Shown: piece by piece, positions 17,499-23,538 of the stretch | Layout of the letters: every line of letters starts with the position of its first letter | How positions within the stretch are numbered: position 1 is the stretch's first letter | Assembly: GCA_964399195.1 (NCBI GenBank) | Contig: CAYNPY010000028.1 | Location: 1 to 36,626, forward strand | Source of the DNA: CAINDZ01 sp964399195 | GTDB taxonomy: Bacteria > Krumholzibacteriota > Krumholzibacteriia > LZORAL124-64-63 | Length of the DNA: 36,626 bases | Reading direction: 5' to 3' | Program-made: the position numbers and the translations under genes | The notes under the pieces: model-generated | The model's database searches: none | Seen by the model: the letters and a program-made list of their open reading frames with translations, nothing else | What the model was told of the DNA's origin: nothing

Positions 17499-18641
17499 CT
17501 ACTTCAGACCCAGCGCGTAGCGCCCGATGACCAGCCGCTGGATCTCGCTGGTGCCCTCGCCGATCGTGCACAGCTTCGCATCGCGGTACATGCGCTCGAC
17601 CGGGTACTCGGTCGTGTAGCCGTAGCCGCCGAGGATCTGGATCGCACGGTCGGTGACGAACATGGCCGTCTCGCTGGCGTGCAGCTTGGCCATGGCCGAC
17701 AGGTGGCCGAAGTCCTCGCCCGCGTCCTTCAGGCGGCAGGCCTCGTAGGTCAGGAGGCGCGAGGCCTGGATCTGCGTGGCCATGTCGGCGATCATGAACA
17801 CGATGGCCTGGAACTCGGCGATCGCCCTGCCGAACTGCTCGCGCTGCTTGGCGTACGCGATCGCCGTGGCCAGCGCGCCCTCGGCCAAGCCCAGCGCCAG
17901 CGCGGCGATGGAGATGCGTCCGCCGTCCAGCGTCTGCATGAAGTACTTGAAGCCCTCGCCCTCCCGGCCCAGGAGGTTGGCGTGCGGCACCCGCACGTCG
18001 ACCAGCGTCAGCGGCGCCGTGTCCGAGGCGCGCATGCCGAGCTTGTCCTCCTTCTTCTCCACCGTGAAGCCCGGCGTGTCGGTGTCGACGATGAAGGCGC
18101 TGATGCCGCGGCTGCCCGCGGCGGCGGGGTCCGTCTTGGCGGTGATGATCAGCGCGCCGGCGTAGTGCGAGTTGGTGATCCACATCTTGGTGCCGTTGAG
18201 CACCCAGTGGTCGCCGTCCCGCACGGCGGCCGTCCGCGTCCCGCCCGCGTCCGACCCCGCGCCGGCCTCGGTCAGGCCGAAGCTGAGCAGCGACCTGCCC
18301 GCGGCCGCCGGGGGCAGGTACTTCGCCTTCTGCTCTTCGGTGCCGAACGCGGCGATGGGCCAGCAGCCGAGGCTGTTGTGCGCGGCGACGGTCAGGGCGT
18401 GGCTGCCGCAGACCCGCGCCAGTTCCTCGACCACCAGCGCGTACGAGGTGATGTCCGCCCCCGCGCCGCCGTACGCCTCCGGCACCGTCAGGCCCAGAAA
18501 CCCGAGTTCTCCCATCTCGCGGACCGTGGCTTCCGGAAAGGTCCCGTGCCGGTCGATCGCATGGGCGATCGGCGCCACCTTGGCCGCGGCGAAGTCGCGC
18601 GCCATCTGGCGGATCATCTTCTGGTTCTCGTTCAGCTGCAT
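17499..18641 (-). CDS. Acyl-CoA dehydrogenase (first gene of the acyl-CoA operon)
   Basis: A 380-residue FAD enzyme. Motifs in order: MQLNENQKMIRQMARDFAAAK, GLTEAGAGSDAGGTR, WVLNGTKMWITNS, the substrate-domain segment MRASDTAPLTLVDVRVP, DGGRISIAALALGLAEGAL, REQFGRAI, and CTIGEGTSEIQR with catalytic base E362. In place of the usual Tyr before the catalytic Glu there is Gly (IGEGTS), a form also found in isovaleryl- and glutaryl-type relatives, so its substrate may differ from that of the other two. The ATG at 18641 has GGAG eight bases upstream; a longer in-frame extension lacks coding character. It heads the operon with thiolase, hydroxyacyl-CoA dehydrogenase and a second paralogue, behind a structured leader and a candidate operator. 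Confidence 0.94.
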   Translation of the reverse strand: MQLNENQKMIRQMARDFAAAKVAPIAHAIDRHGTFPEATVREMGELGFLGLTVPEAYGGAGADITSYALVVEELARVCGSHALTVAAHNSLGCWPIAAFGTEEQKAKYLPPAAAGRSLLSFGLTEAGAGSDAGGTRTAAVRDGDHWVLNGTKMWITNSHYAGALIITAKTDPAAAGSRGISAFIVDTDTPGFTVEKKEDKLGMRASDTAPLTLVDVRVPHANLLGREGEGFKYFMQTLDGGRISIAALALGLAEGALATAIAYAKQREQFGRAIAEFQAIVFMIADMATQIQASRLLTYEACRLKDAGEDFGHLSAMAKLHASETAMFVTDRAIQILGGYGYTTEYPVERMYRDAKLCTIGEGTSEIQRLVIGRYALGLK

Positions 18642-18686
18642 GGCTTCTCCCGAACGGGGCTCGCGGGACGGGGATTCCGGGACGGG

Positions 18687-18731
18687 GCACGCCCCTTTTG
18701 AGGGGGCGTGCGGCACGGCACGGGCGTGCCG
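18687..18731 (-). promoter_or_regulatory. Two adjacent hairpins in the operon leader
   Basis: GCACGCCCC (18687-18695), seven-base loop, GGGGCGTGC (18703-18711) forms a perfect 9-bp stem. CGGCACG (18711-18717), seven-base loop, CGTGCCG (18725-18731) forms a perfect 7-bp stem. The two share base 18711. Both lie between the predicted -10 box and the start codon. They may control translation or early termination; I recognise no known riboswitch. Confidence 0.45.
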
Positions 18732-18736
18732 ACCGC

Positions 18737-18765
18737 AGCATAGCCGCCGTCGTCCGCACAGGGAA
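18737..18765 (-). promoter_or_regulatory. Candidate promoter of the acyl-CoA operon
   Basis: On the minus strand TTCCCT (18760-18765), 17 bases, then TATGCT (18737-18742). The -10 box is good and the -35 box weak, as expected for an activated promoter. The leader would be about 90 bases. Confidence 0.45.
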
Positions 18766-18785
18766 GCGAAAACCGCGAAACTCCG

Positions 18786-18820
18786 CCAATTTCGAGGGCC
18801 TTTGGCCGATTTCGACGGCC
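18786..18820. repeat. Direct repeat with 20-base period upstream of the acyl-CoA promoter
   Basis: CCAATTTCGAGGGCC (18786-18800) and CCGATTTCGACGGCC (18806-18820) match at 13 of 15 bases and start exactly 20 bases apart, about two helical turns. They lie just upstream of the weak -35 box. An inverted CGAAA...TTTCG element (18776-18794) overlaps the first copy. This layout suits an activator or repressor binding as two dimers on one face of the DNA. Confidence 0.45.
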
Positions 18821-18850
18821 GCCGGGACGCGCGGCGCCTTGCCGGAAAGG

Positions 18851-18882
18851 CGACGGCCCGGGACTCCGTTCCCGGGCCGTCG
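18851..18882 (-). terminator. Second of two tandem terminator-like hairpins
   Basis: Perfect 13-bp stem (18851-18863 with 18870-18882) and six-base loop. On the minus strand it is followed by CCTTTCCGG, the same run that follows the first hairpin. Confidence 0.65.
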
Positions 18883-18902
18883 GGCGTTCCCCGCCGCCGG
18901 AA

Positions 18903-18941
18903 AGGGGGGCGGCGGCGGGGACGCCTGTCCCCGGCCGCCCC
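18903..18941 (-). terminator. First of two tandem terminator-like hairpins, after the lamin-tail gene
   Basis: Begins three bases after the stop codon at 18944. GTCCCC and GGGGAC enclose the loop; the stem continues through a G/C-only stretch with a two-base bulge, then CCTTTCCGG. Confidence 0.6.
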
Positions 18942-18943
18942 CG

Positions 18944-19621
18944 CTAACGGAACGACGCCTTGACCGCGCCGAAGGTGGCCGCCTCGGCGGCCACGTCGCC
19001 GCCGCAGATGTTCTCGGCCCCCGGGCTGGGCGGGCAGCCGCTGGCGAGCGGCTCCACGGCGCCCGTGTACGGGTTCAGCGCGTCGAAGAGCAGCCACGCG
19101 ACATGGACCTGGTCGAACCCGCCGGAGCGGTCGTCCTCGGCCTCGTGGTCCCGCACGGAGACCGCGAACATCAGTTCGTACTGCACGGGGTCGGTGCCGG
19201 GAATGGTCCTCAGCAGCTGCACCAGGTCCCCTGAGTTGTTCAGGGCGAACCCGCTCTGGGTGATGCCGTTGGCCGCCTGCCAGGCCACCGCGTCCGAGCC
19301 GAAGAAGACGATGTGCTCGCCCGGGTCGGCCACGCCGCTCAGCCGGAAGTCGGGCGCCTCGCCGGTGCTGTCGCGCAGCCAGTAGTCCGACAGGTCGATC
19401 GGCGCGGTGTCGATGTTCCGGATCTCGATCCACTCGTCGTTCTTGGCGTCGACCGTGCCGTCGCCGTTCCAGTCGGTGGCCGGGTCGGCCAGCACCTCGT
19501 TGATGATGATTCCGGGGTCCAGCTCGGCGCGCGCGGCCGGCGCCGGCAGCGCCCACGCGAGCGCCGCCAGCGCGCCGGCCAGCGCCGTCCAGCCGGCGGT
19601 TTGTCGTCTGCCTGCGGTCAT
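18944..19621 (-). CDS. Secreted lamin-tail-domain (LTD) protein
   Basis: A 225-residue exported protein. A signal peptide spans about residues 1-32 (LAGALAALAWALPAPAARA). The rest is a lamin-tail domain, beginning IIINEVLADPATDWNGDG, then DEWIEIRNIDTAPIDLSDYWLRD and GEHIVFFGSD. The DWNGDGTVDAKNDE insert looks like a calcium-binding loop. Such domains occur in secreted or surface proteins and are thought to mediate binding; no enzyme activity is implied. It lacks the FlgD-like domain of its neighbours and ends instead with the short tail ATFGAVKASFR. GGAG sits eight bases before the ATG. The promoter of the divergent oxidoreductase overlaps its first codons, so the two may be antagonistically expressed. 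Two hairpins follow the stop. Confidence 0.82.
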   Translation of the reverse strand: MTAGRRQTAGWTALAGALAALAWALPAPAARAELDPGIIINEVLADPATDWNGDGTVDAKNDEWIEIRNIDTAPIDLSDYWLRDSTGEAPDFRLSGVADPGEHIVFFGSDAVAWQAANGITQSGFALNNSGDLVQLLRTIPGTDPVQYELMFAVSVRDHEAEDDRSGGFDQVHVAWLLFDALNPYTGAVEPLASGCPPSPGAENICGGDVAAEAATFGAVKASFR

Positions 19622-19629
19622 GTTAGGCT
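19601..19629 (+). promoter_or_regulatory. Promoter of the Gfo/Idh/MocA oxidoreductase
   Basis: TTGTCG (19601-19606), 17 bases, then TAGGCT (19624-19629). The predicted leader is about 60 bases. It overlaps the start codon of the divergent lamin-tail gene at 19619-19621. Confidence 0.5.
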
Positions 19630-19695
19630 CCGTCCTCGGGAGGCGGTCCAGCGGGAGGGCGAAGCCGTTCCTTCAGCCAGAAGAGGGCCACGGGC

Positions 19696-20664
19696 ATGCA
19701 GTTCAGGATCGGGATCATCGGGGCCGGCGCCCACGGCGAGCGCTACCTGCGCCACGGGCTGCGCGACGTGCCCGGGATGACGGTCACGGCGGTCTGCCGG
19801 CGCGACCGGGCGGCCGGCGCGGAGCTGGCCGCCGGGTACGGCGTCCGTTACCTGCCGGAGGCGCCGGACGTGGTCGCGGCGCCGGACGTTGACGGGGTGG
19901 TCGTGTGCACGCCGCCCTCCTCGCACTTTCCGCTGGCGGCGTCCGTGCTGGCCGCCGGCAAGCCGCTGTTGCTGGAAAAGCCGATGACCGGCGCGCTCGG
20001 GGAAGCCGAGCTCCTGGCCGCGCTGGACGTGCGCGCCGCGGCGCCCCTGTTCCTGGGCCAGTCGCTGCGCTGGAACCCGGTCATCCTCAAGGCCCGCGAG
20101 CTGTGGCCGCGCCTGGGCCGCGTGCGCCTGGTGAGGCTGGCGCAGCGCCTGGCCCCCACCACGCTGTCCTGGCAGCGCGACCGGTCCCAGACCGTGGGCG
20201 GATCGGTGCTGCTGACCGGCGTGCACCTGTTCGATCTTGCGCGGTTCCTGACCGGCCGCGAGTTCGCGCGCGTGGACTCGCGGCAGTGGCAGGTCCTCAA
20301 CCCGGTGGTCGAGGATTTCTTCCTGGCGCGAGCCCAGCTGGACGACGGCTGCCAGGTCGCGCTGGAAGTCAGCAAGTACACCGACTCCCGGGCCCAGTGG
20401 CTGGAAGCGGTCGGCGAGGACGGCCAGCTGTGGGCCGACTACCTGACCGGGGGCCTCGTGCTGCGGCGCGGCCGCAGCGAGGAGCGGTTCGACGTCGACG
20501 CCGCCGTGCCGACGCTCCCGGCGATGCTGCGCGAATGGCTGGCGTGCGTGAAGTCCGGGACGCGGCCGCCGGTGGGCGCGAACGACGGGCTGGCCACGCT
20601 GCGCGTGGTGGACGCGTGCTACCGGTCGGCGGCCAGCGGGAAGTCCGAGGACGTGGGCGGCTGA
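19696..20664 (+). CDS. Gfo/Idh/MocA-family oxidoreductase
   Basis: A 322-residue cytosolic NAD(P)-dependent oxidoreductase. The N-terminal Rossmann fold starts with FRIGIIGAGAHGERYLRH (residues 3-20). VCTPPSSHFPLA and LLLEKPMTG (the family EKP motif that helps bind the cofactor) follow, then the C-terminal alpha/beta substrate domain from about residue 125. VHLFDLARFLTG contains the His-Asp pair often used by this family. The family acts on sugars, inositols and related compounds; the substrate is not predictable from sequence. AGAGGG precedes the ATG. The gene stands alone on the plus strand between minus-strand genes. Its last 46 bases overlap the 3' end of tcdA on the other strand. Confidence 0.88.
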   Translation: MQFRIGIIGAGAHGERYLRHGLRDVPGMTVTAVCRRDRAAGAELAAGYGVRYLPEAPDVVAAPDVDGVVVCTPPSSHFPLAASVLAAGKPLLLEKPMTGALGEAELLAALDVRAAAPLFLGQSLRWNPVILKARELWPRLGRVRLVRLAQRLAPTTLSWQRDRSQTVGGSVLLTGVHLFDLARFLTGREFARVDSRQWQVLNPVVEDFFLARAQLDDGCQVALEVSKYTDSRAQWLEAVGEDGQLWADYLTGGLVLRRGRSEERFDVDAAVPTLPAMLREWLACVKSGTRPPVGANDGLATLRVVDACYRSAASGKSEDVGG

Positions 20665-21488
20665 GCGTTGTCGTCGGCAGCGCCCGCGCGCCGGCCCGCG
20701 CGCGCGAAGGCGTCCTGCACCACCAGCCCCGCCAGCATCATCCCGAAGATCGCCGTCATGTGCACGGCGGTGCCGTTGATGACCTTCTTCTCGGCGCACC
20801 AGTCGCGGTGCTCCTGCTCGCCGTCGTCCACTGGCACGAACTTCGGGCAGTGGCAGGTGTGCGTGCCGCAGGCCACGCTGGTGGCCTCGACGGGCTCCAG
20901 ATTCTCGGGCGACCACACGACCTGGAAGTCCCCCTGGAATCCGGCTTCGCGCAGGCGGCGGCGGATCCAGCGGGCCAGCGGGCAGCCGTGCGATTCCCAG
21001 ATGCTGCCGACCCGGACCTGCGTCGGGTCCAGCTTGGCGGCGGCGCCCATCGCGGAGAACAGCGTGCACCCGGCGGCGTGCGCGGCGCGGATCAGGGCGA
21101 CCTTGCAGGTGATGCTGTCGATGCAGTCCAGCACGTATCCGTACCGACCGACGGCGAACGTGTCCACGTTGGCGGGCTCGCAGGCCTTCATCACCGGCGT
21201 GACTTCGCAGCGCGGGTTCAGCAGGCGCAGGCGCTCGGCCAGCGCCTCGACCTTCGGCTGCCCCACGTTCTTCGTGGTGGCCTGCAGCTGCCGGTTCACG
21301 TTGGTGACGCAGACGACGTCGTTGTCGACGAGCGTGATGGCGCCGACGCCCGAGCGCACCAGCGCCTCGGCGGCCCACGAGCCGACGCCGCCGATGCCGA
21401 ACACCGCGGCGTGCGAAGCCTGCAGATGCGCCAGCGCCGCCGGGCCGGTAAGCAGTTGCAGGCGCTGGAAAAGAGGGTTGCCGGACAT
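20619..21488 (-). CDS. tcdA: tRNA threonylcarbamoyladenosine dehydratase (ThiF/MoeB-fold)
   Basis: A 289-residue cytosolic E1-like enzyme that, with ATP, cyclises the t6A base at tRNA position 37 to ct6A. The nucleotide-binding motif is FGIGGVGSWAAEALVRSG (residues 30-47). LVDNDVVCVTNVNRQ and TTKNVGQPKVEAL follow, as in TcdA. ESHGCPLARWIRRRLREAG and the late NGTAVHMTAIFGMMLAG are also characteristic. Between them lies a Cys/His-rich insert, ACGTHTCHCPKF with a later WCAEKK, not found in E. coli TcdA. It could bind a metal. The start ATG at 21488 is 17 bases after the laminin-B gene stop, so the two may be co-transcribed. The final 25 residues are low-complexity and lie antisense to the oxidoreductase end. 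Confidence 0.86.
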   Translation of the reverse strand: MSGNPLFQRLQLLTGPAALAHLQASHAAVFGIGGVGSWAAEALVRSGVGAITLVDNDVVCVTNVNRQLQATTKNVGQPKVEALAERLRLLNPRCEVTPVMKACEPANVDTFAVGRYGYVLDCIDSITCKVALIRAAHAAGCTLFSAMGAAAKLDPTQVRVGSIWESHGCPLARWIRRRLREAGFQGDFQVVWSPENLEPVEATSVACGTHTCHCPKFVPVDDGEQEHRDWCAEKKVINGTAVHMTAIFGMMLAGLVVQDAFARAGRRAGAADDNAQPPTSSDFPLAADR

Positions 21489-21505
21489 GGGACCGCCTGT
21501 ATCGC

Positions 21506-22399
21506 TTATCTCAAGAGCACGAGCCGCGCCACGCCCACGCTCGCGCCGACCTGCAGCCGCGCCAGGTAGACGCCCGAAGCGAGCGGCAGACCCAGGTCAT
21601 CGCAGCCGTCCCACGCCGCTTCGTGGAGGCCCGCCGGCAGGGCGCCCGTCGCCAGCTCGCGAACGAGCCTGCCCGCGACGTCGTGGATCGCCAGGCGCAC
21701 CGGCCCGCCGGCCGCCAGCGAGAAGCTCAGCGTGGTCCGCGGATTGAAGGGATTCGGCGCGCAGGCCAGGTGAGGCCCGTCCATCGCGCCCGGCACCGGC
21801 GTCGCGCCGCCGCTCAGCACGATGTTGTCCACGTTGGTGTCGTCGCCGCCGGTGTGCCACTCGGTGTAGATGTGCAGCCCCTGCAGCGATTGCAGCACGC
21901 CCTGCATCTGAGCCTGCGTGGCCGGCGCGAACGTGCCTCCCACCTTCCAGCCGGCCTCGGTCAGCGGCACCGTGCGCGCCTGCCAGACGCCCACCGGCGG
22001 CGAAGGCGCGTCGTAATAGAGCGAGATCGTCGTTCCCACCAGCACCACCGCCGGGTAGTCGACCCCGTCCGAGTAGCGCACCAGGATGTCATAGGTGAGT
22101 TGGCCGCCGTAGAAGGCGCCCAGGTTGCCGAGGTACGCGGGCGGCGCGGTGATGCCCGTTTCCGCGAACACGTCGCCCACCCGGACGCTGCCGGCGGGCA
22201 GCCCCTCCGCGCCGTCGAAGGGCAGCGGGGCGGTGCTCCAGCCGCCGGTGCCGTTGCTGCGGAACGGGTAGTTGACCACGGCCCAGCCCTCGTTGCCGGC
22301 GTCGAAGCGGCTCGCGATCGCCGTCGCGCGGGCCGGCGAGGCGGCCAGCCAGGACGAAGTGCCGAACACCAGAGCGAGGATCAGGCCGGCGCGCCTCAT
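21506..22399 (-). CDS. Secreted laminin-B-domain protein with FlgD-like C-terminal domain
   Basis: A 297-residue exported protein. The signal peptide is MRRAGLILALVFGTSSWLAASPARA. Residues 27-195 match the laminin B (domain IV) pattern: SRFDAGNEGWAVVNYPF, then AFYGGQLTYDILVRYSDG, VVLVGTTISLYY, W..RTVPLTEAGW and a final DNIVLSGG. That domain is a beta sandwich found in extracellular matrix and bacterial surface proteins. From about residue 205 a FlgD-like Ig module follows, opening CAPNPFNPRTTLSFSL and ending ARLVLLR. The start at 22399 is chosen because GGAGG lies eight bases upstream and the signal peptide begins there; a longer GTG-started frame to 22444 is less likely. Its binding partner is not known. 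Confidence 0.82.
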   Translation of the reverse strand: MRRAGLILALVFGTSSWLAASPARATAIASRFDAGNEGWAVVNYPFRSNGTGGWSTAPLPFDGAEGLPAGSVRVGDVFAETGITAPPAYLGNLGAFYGGQLTYDILVRYSDGVDYPAVVLVGTTISLYYDAPSPPVGVWQARTVPLTEAGWKVGGTFAPATQAQMQGVLQSLQGLHIYTEWHTGGDDTNVDNIVLSGGATPVPGAMDGPHLACAPNPFNPRTTLSFSLAAGGPVRLAIHDVAGRLVRELATGALPAGLHEAAWDGCDDLGLPLASGVYLARLQVGASVGVARLVLLR

Positions 22400-22508
22400 C
22401 GCGGCAACCTCCGGAACCGGGGTGACGGGAACGGCGGCTTCCACCGTGCCGTGATCGTACCATACGGGAAGGCGTTCGTGGGGCAGACCCGGCCTCCCGC
22501 GGGAACGC

Positions 22509-23459
22509 TCAGGCCAGCCTGGCCACGGTCGCCCTGGCCAGCAGCGCCTGCACCACGGGGCGCCGGGCGATCTCGGTGCCGTCGGTCATGGCCGTCGCCG
22601 CGCCCGCGGCGACGCCCCAGCGCAGGGCCTCCTGCCAGTCGTGCCCGTTCGCGAACGCCGCCAGCAGCCCGCCCAGCAGCGAATCACCGCTGCCGATGGT
22701 GCTGCGCACGGCCACGGGAATCGCCGGCGCGTGCCAGCTGCCGGCGGCGGTCACGGCAACGGCGCCCTCGGCGCCCATGGAGATGATCACGGCCGGGTCC
22801 TCGGCCCCCCGCGCCGCCAGCAGCGCGCGCAGTTCCGCGGCCGCCGCGAAGGAATCCTCCACGCCGGCCACGGGCCGCCCGAGCAGCCGCGACGCCTCGG
22901 CCAGGTTCGGCTTGATCAGGTGCGGCCCGGCCTCGAGCCCCAGGCGCAGCGGCTCGTCGTCGGCGTCCAGCAGGATGCGCACGGGCAGCGCGCGCAGCGC
23001 CGCGACCAGGGTGCGCCAGGCGTCCGCGGGCACGCCTTCCGGCAGGCTGCCGCCCAGGCAGACCCACCGCGCCCGCGGCGCCAGCTCGAGCACCGTGCGC
23101 AGGGTCATGTGCCATTCGTCGTTTGTGACCGGCCCGCCCTTCATGTTGAACGTGGTCGGCGGCCGGTCGGTGCCGTCCTGCACCGAGACGTTGATCCTGG
23201 TCTGCGCCTTGGTGGGGATGATCGCCGGCGTGACGCCCTGCAGTTCGAGCACCCGCTCCACGTGGGCGCCGGTGCCGCCGCCCAGCAGGACGCAGGCGGT
23301 GGTCCGCGCGCCCAGCTCCGCCGCCACGCGCGAGAGGTTCGTGCCCTTGCCGCCGGCGTCCTCCTCCCGCGTGAGCACGCGGTTGGTGTCGTGCGGCAGC
23401 AGGCCGCGCGTGCCCAGCAGCAGGTCGATGCAGGGGTTGAGGGTCACCGTGAGAATCAT
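22509..23459 (-). CDS. PfkB-family sugar-phosphate kinase (1-phosphofructokinase-like)
   Basis: A 316-residue cytosolic kinase of the ribokinase fold, in the branch containing 1-phosphofructokinase (FruK), tagatose-6-phosphate kinase (LacC) and PfkB. It begins MILTVTLNPCIDLLL, typical of that branch. DAGGKGTNLSRVAAELG (residues 34-50) is the first PfkB signature. KPNLAEASRLLGR follows at 183, and TIGSGDSLLGGLLAAFANG at 254-272 holds the anion hole and the catalytic base D259. It would phosphorylate fructose-1-phosphate or fructose-6-phosphate; no PTS genes are present to favour the former. GGAGG precedes the ATG closely. It follows the M1 aminopeptidase by 79 bases, across a hairpin. Confidence 0.88.
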   Translation of the reverse strand: MILTVTLNPCIDLLLGTRGLLPHDTNRVLTREEDAGGKGTNLSRVAAELGARTTACVLLGGGTGAHVERVLELQGVTPAIIPTKAQTRINVSVQDGTDRPPTTFNMKGGPVTNDEWHMTLRTVLELAPRARWVCLGGSLPEGVPADAWRTLVAALRALPVRILLDADDEPLRLGLEAGPHLIKPNLAEASRLLGRPVAGVEDSFAAAAELRALLAARGAEDPAVIISMGAEGAVAVTAAGSWHAPAIPVAVRSTIGSGDSLLGGLLAAFANGHDWQEALRWGVAAGAATAMTDGTEIARRPVVQALLARATVARLA

Positions 23460-23481
23460 CGCGCCTCCGACTCCTCGTGGT

Positions 23482-23513
23482 CGCGCCCCGGGATCCGTCG
23501 ACCCCGGGGCGCG
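23482..23513 (-). terminator. Hairpin between the aminopeptidase and kinase genes
   Basis: CGCGCCCCGGG (23482-23492), ten-base loop, CCCGGGGCGCG (23503-23513), a perfect 11-bp stem starting 25 bases after the aminopeptidase stop. There is no T-run in the direction of transcription, so termination may be partial. Confidence 0.5.
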
Positions 23514-23538
23514 CCGCGTTTCCGCATCGCGGCCGTAC

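Larger units (their letters stand above)
18642..18943. other. 302-base intergenic control region
   Basis: No gene is visible. Read on the minus strand it holds two consecutive terminator-like hairpins after the lamin-tail gene. A direct repeat, a promoter and two leader hairpins then precede the acyl-CoA dehydrogenase operon. The stretch 18768-18810 is noticeably richer in A and T than its surroundings. Confidence 0.7.

Noticed and set aside
22400..22444. A 15-codon longer start for the laminin-B protein
   Set aside because: GGAGG sits eight bases before the ATG at 22399, where a standard signal peptide begins; the extension has no ribosome binding site.
22454..22459. TACGAT as the -10 box of the laminin-B gene
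   Set aside because: No acceptable -35 box lies 16 to 18 bases upstream on the minus strand.
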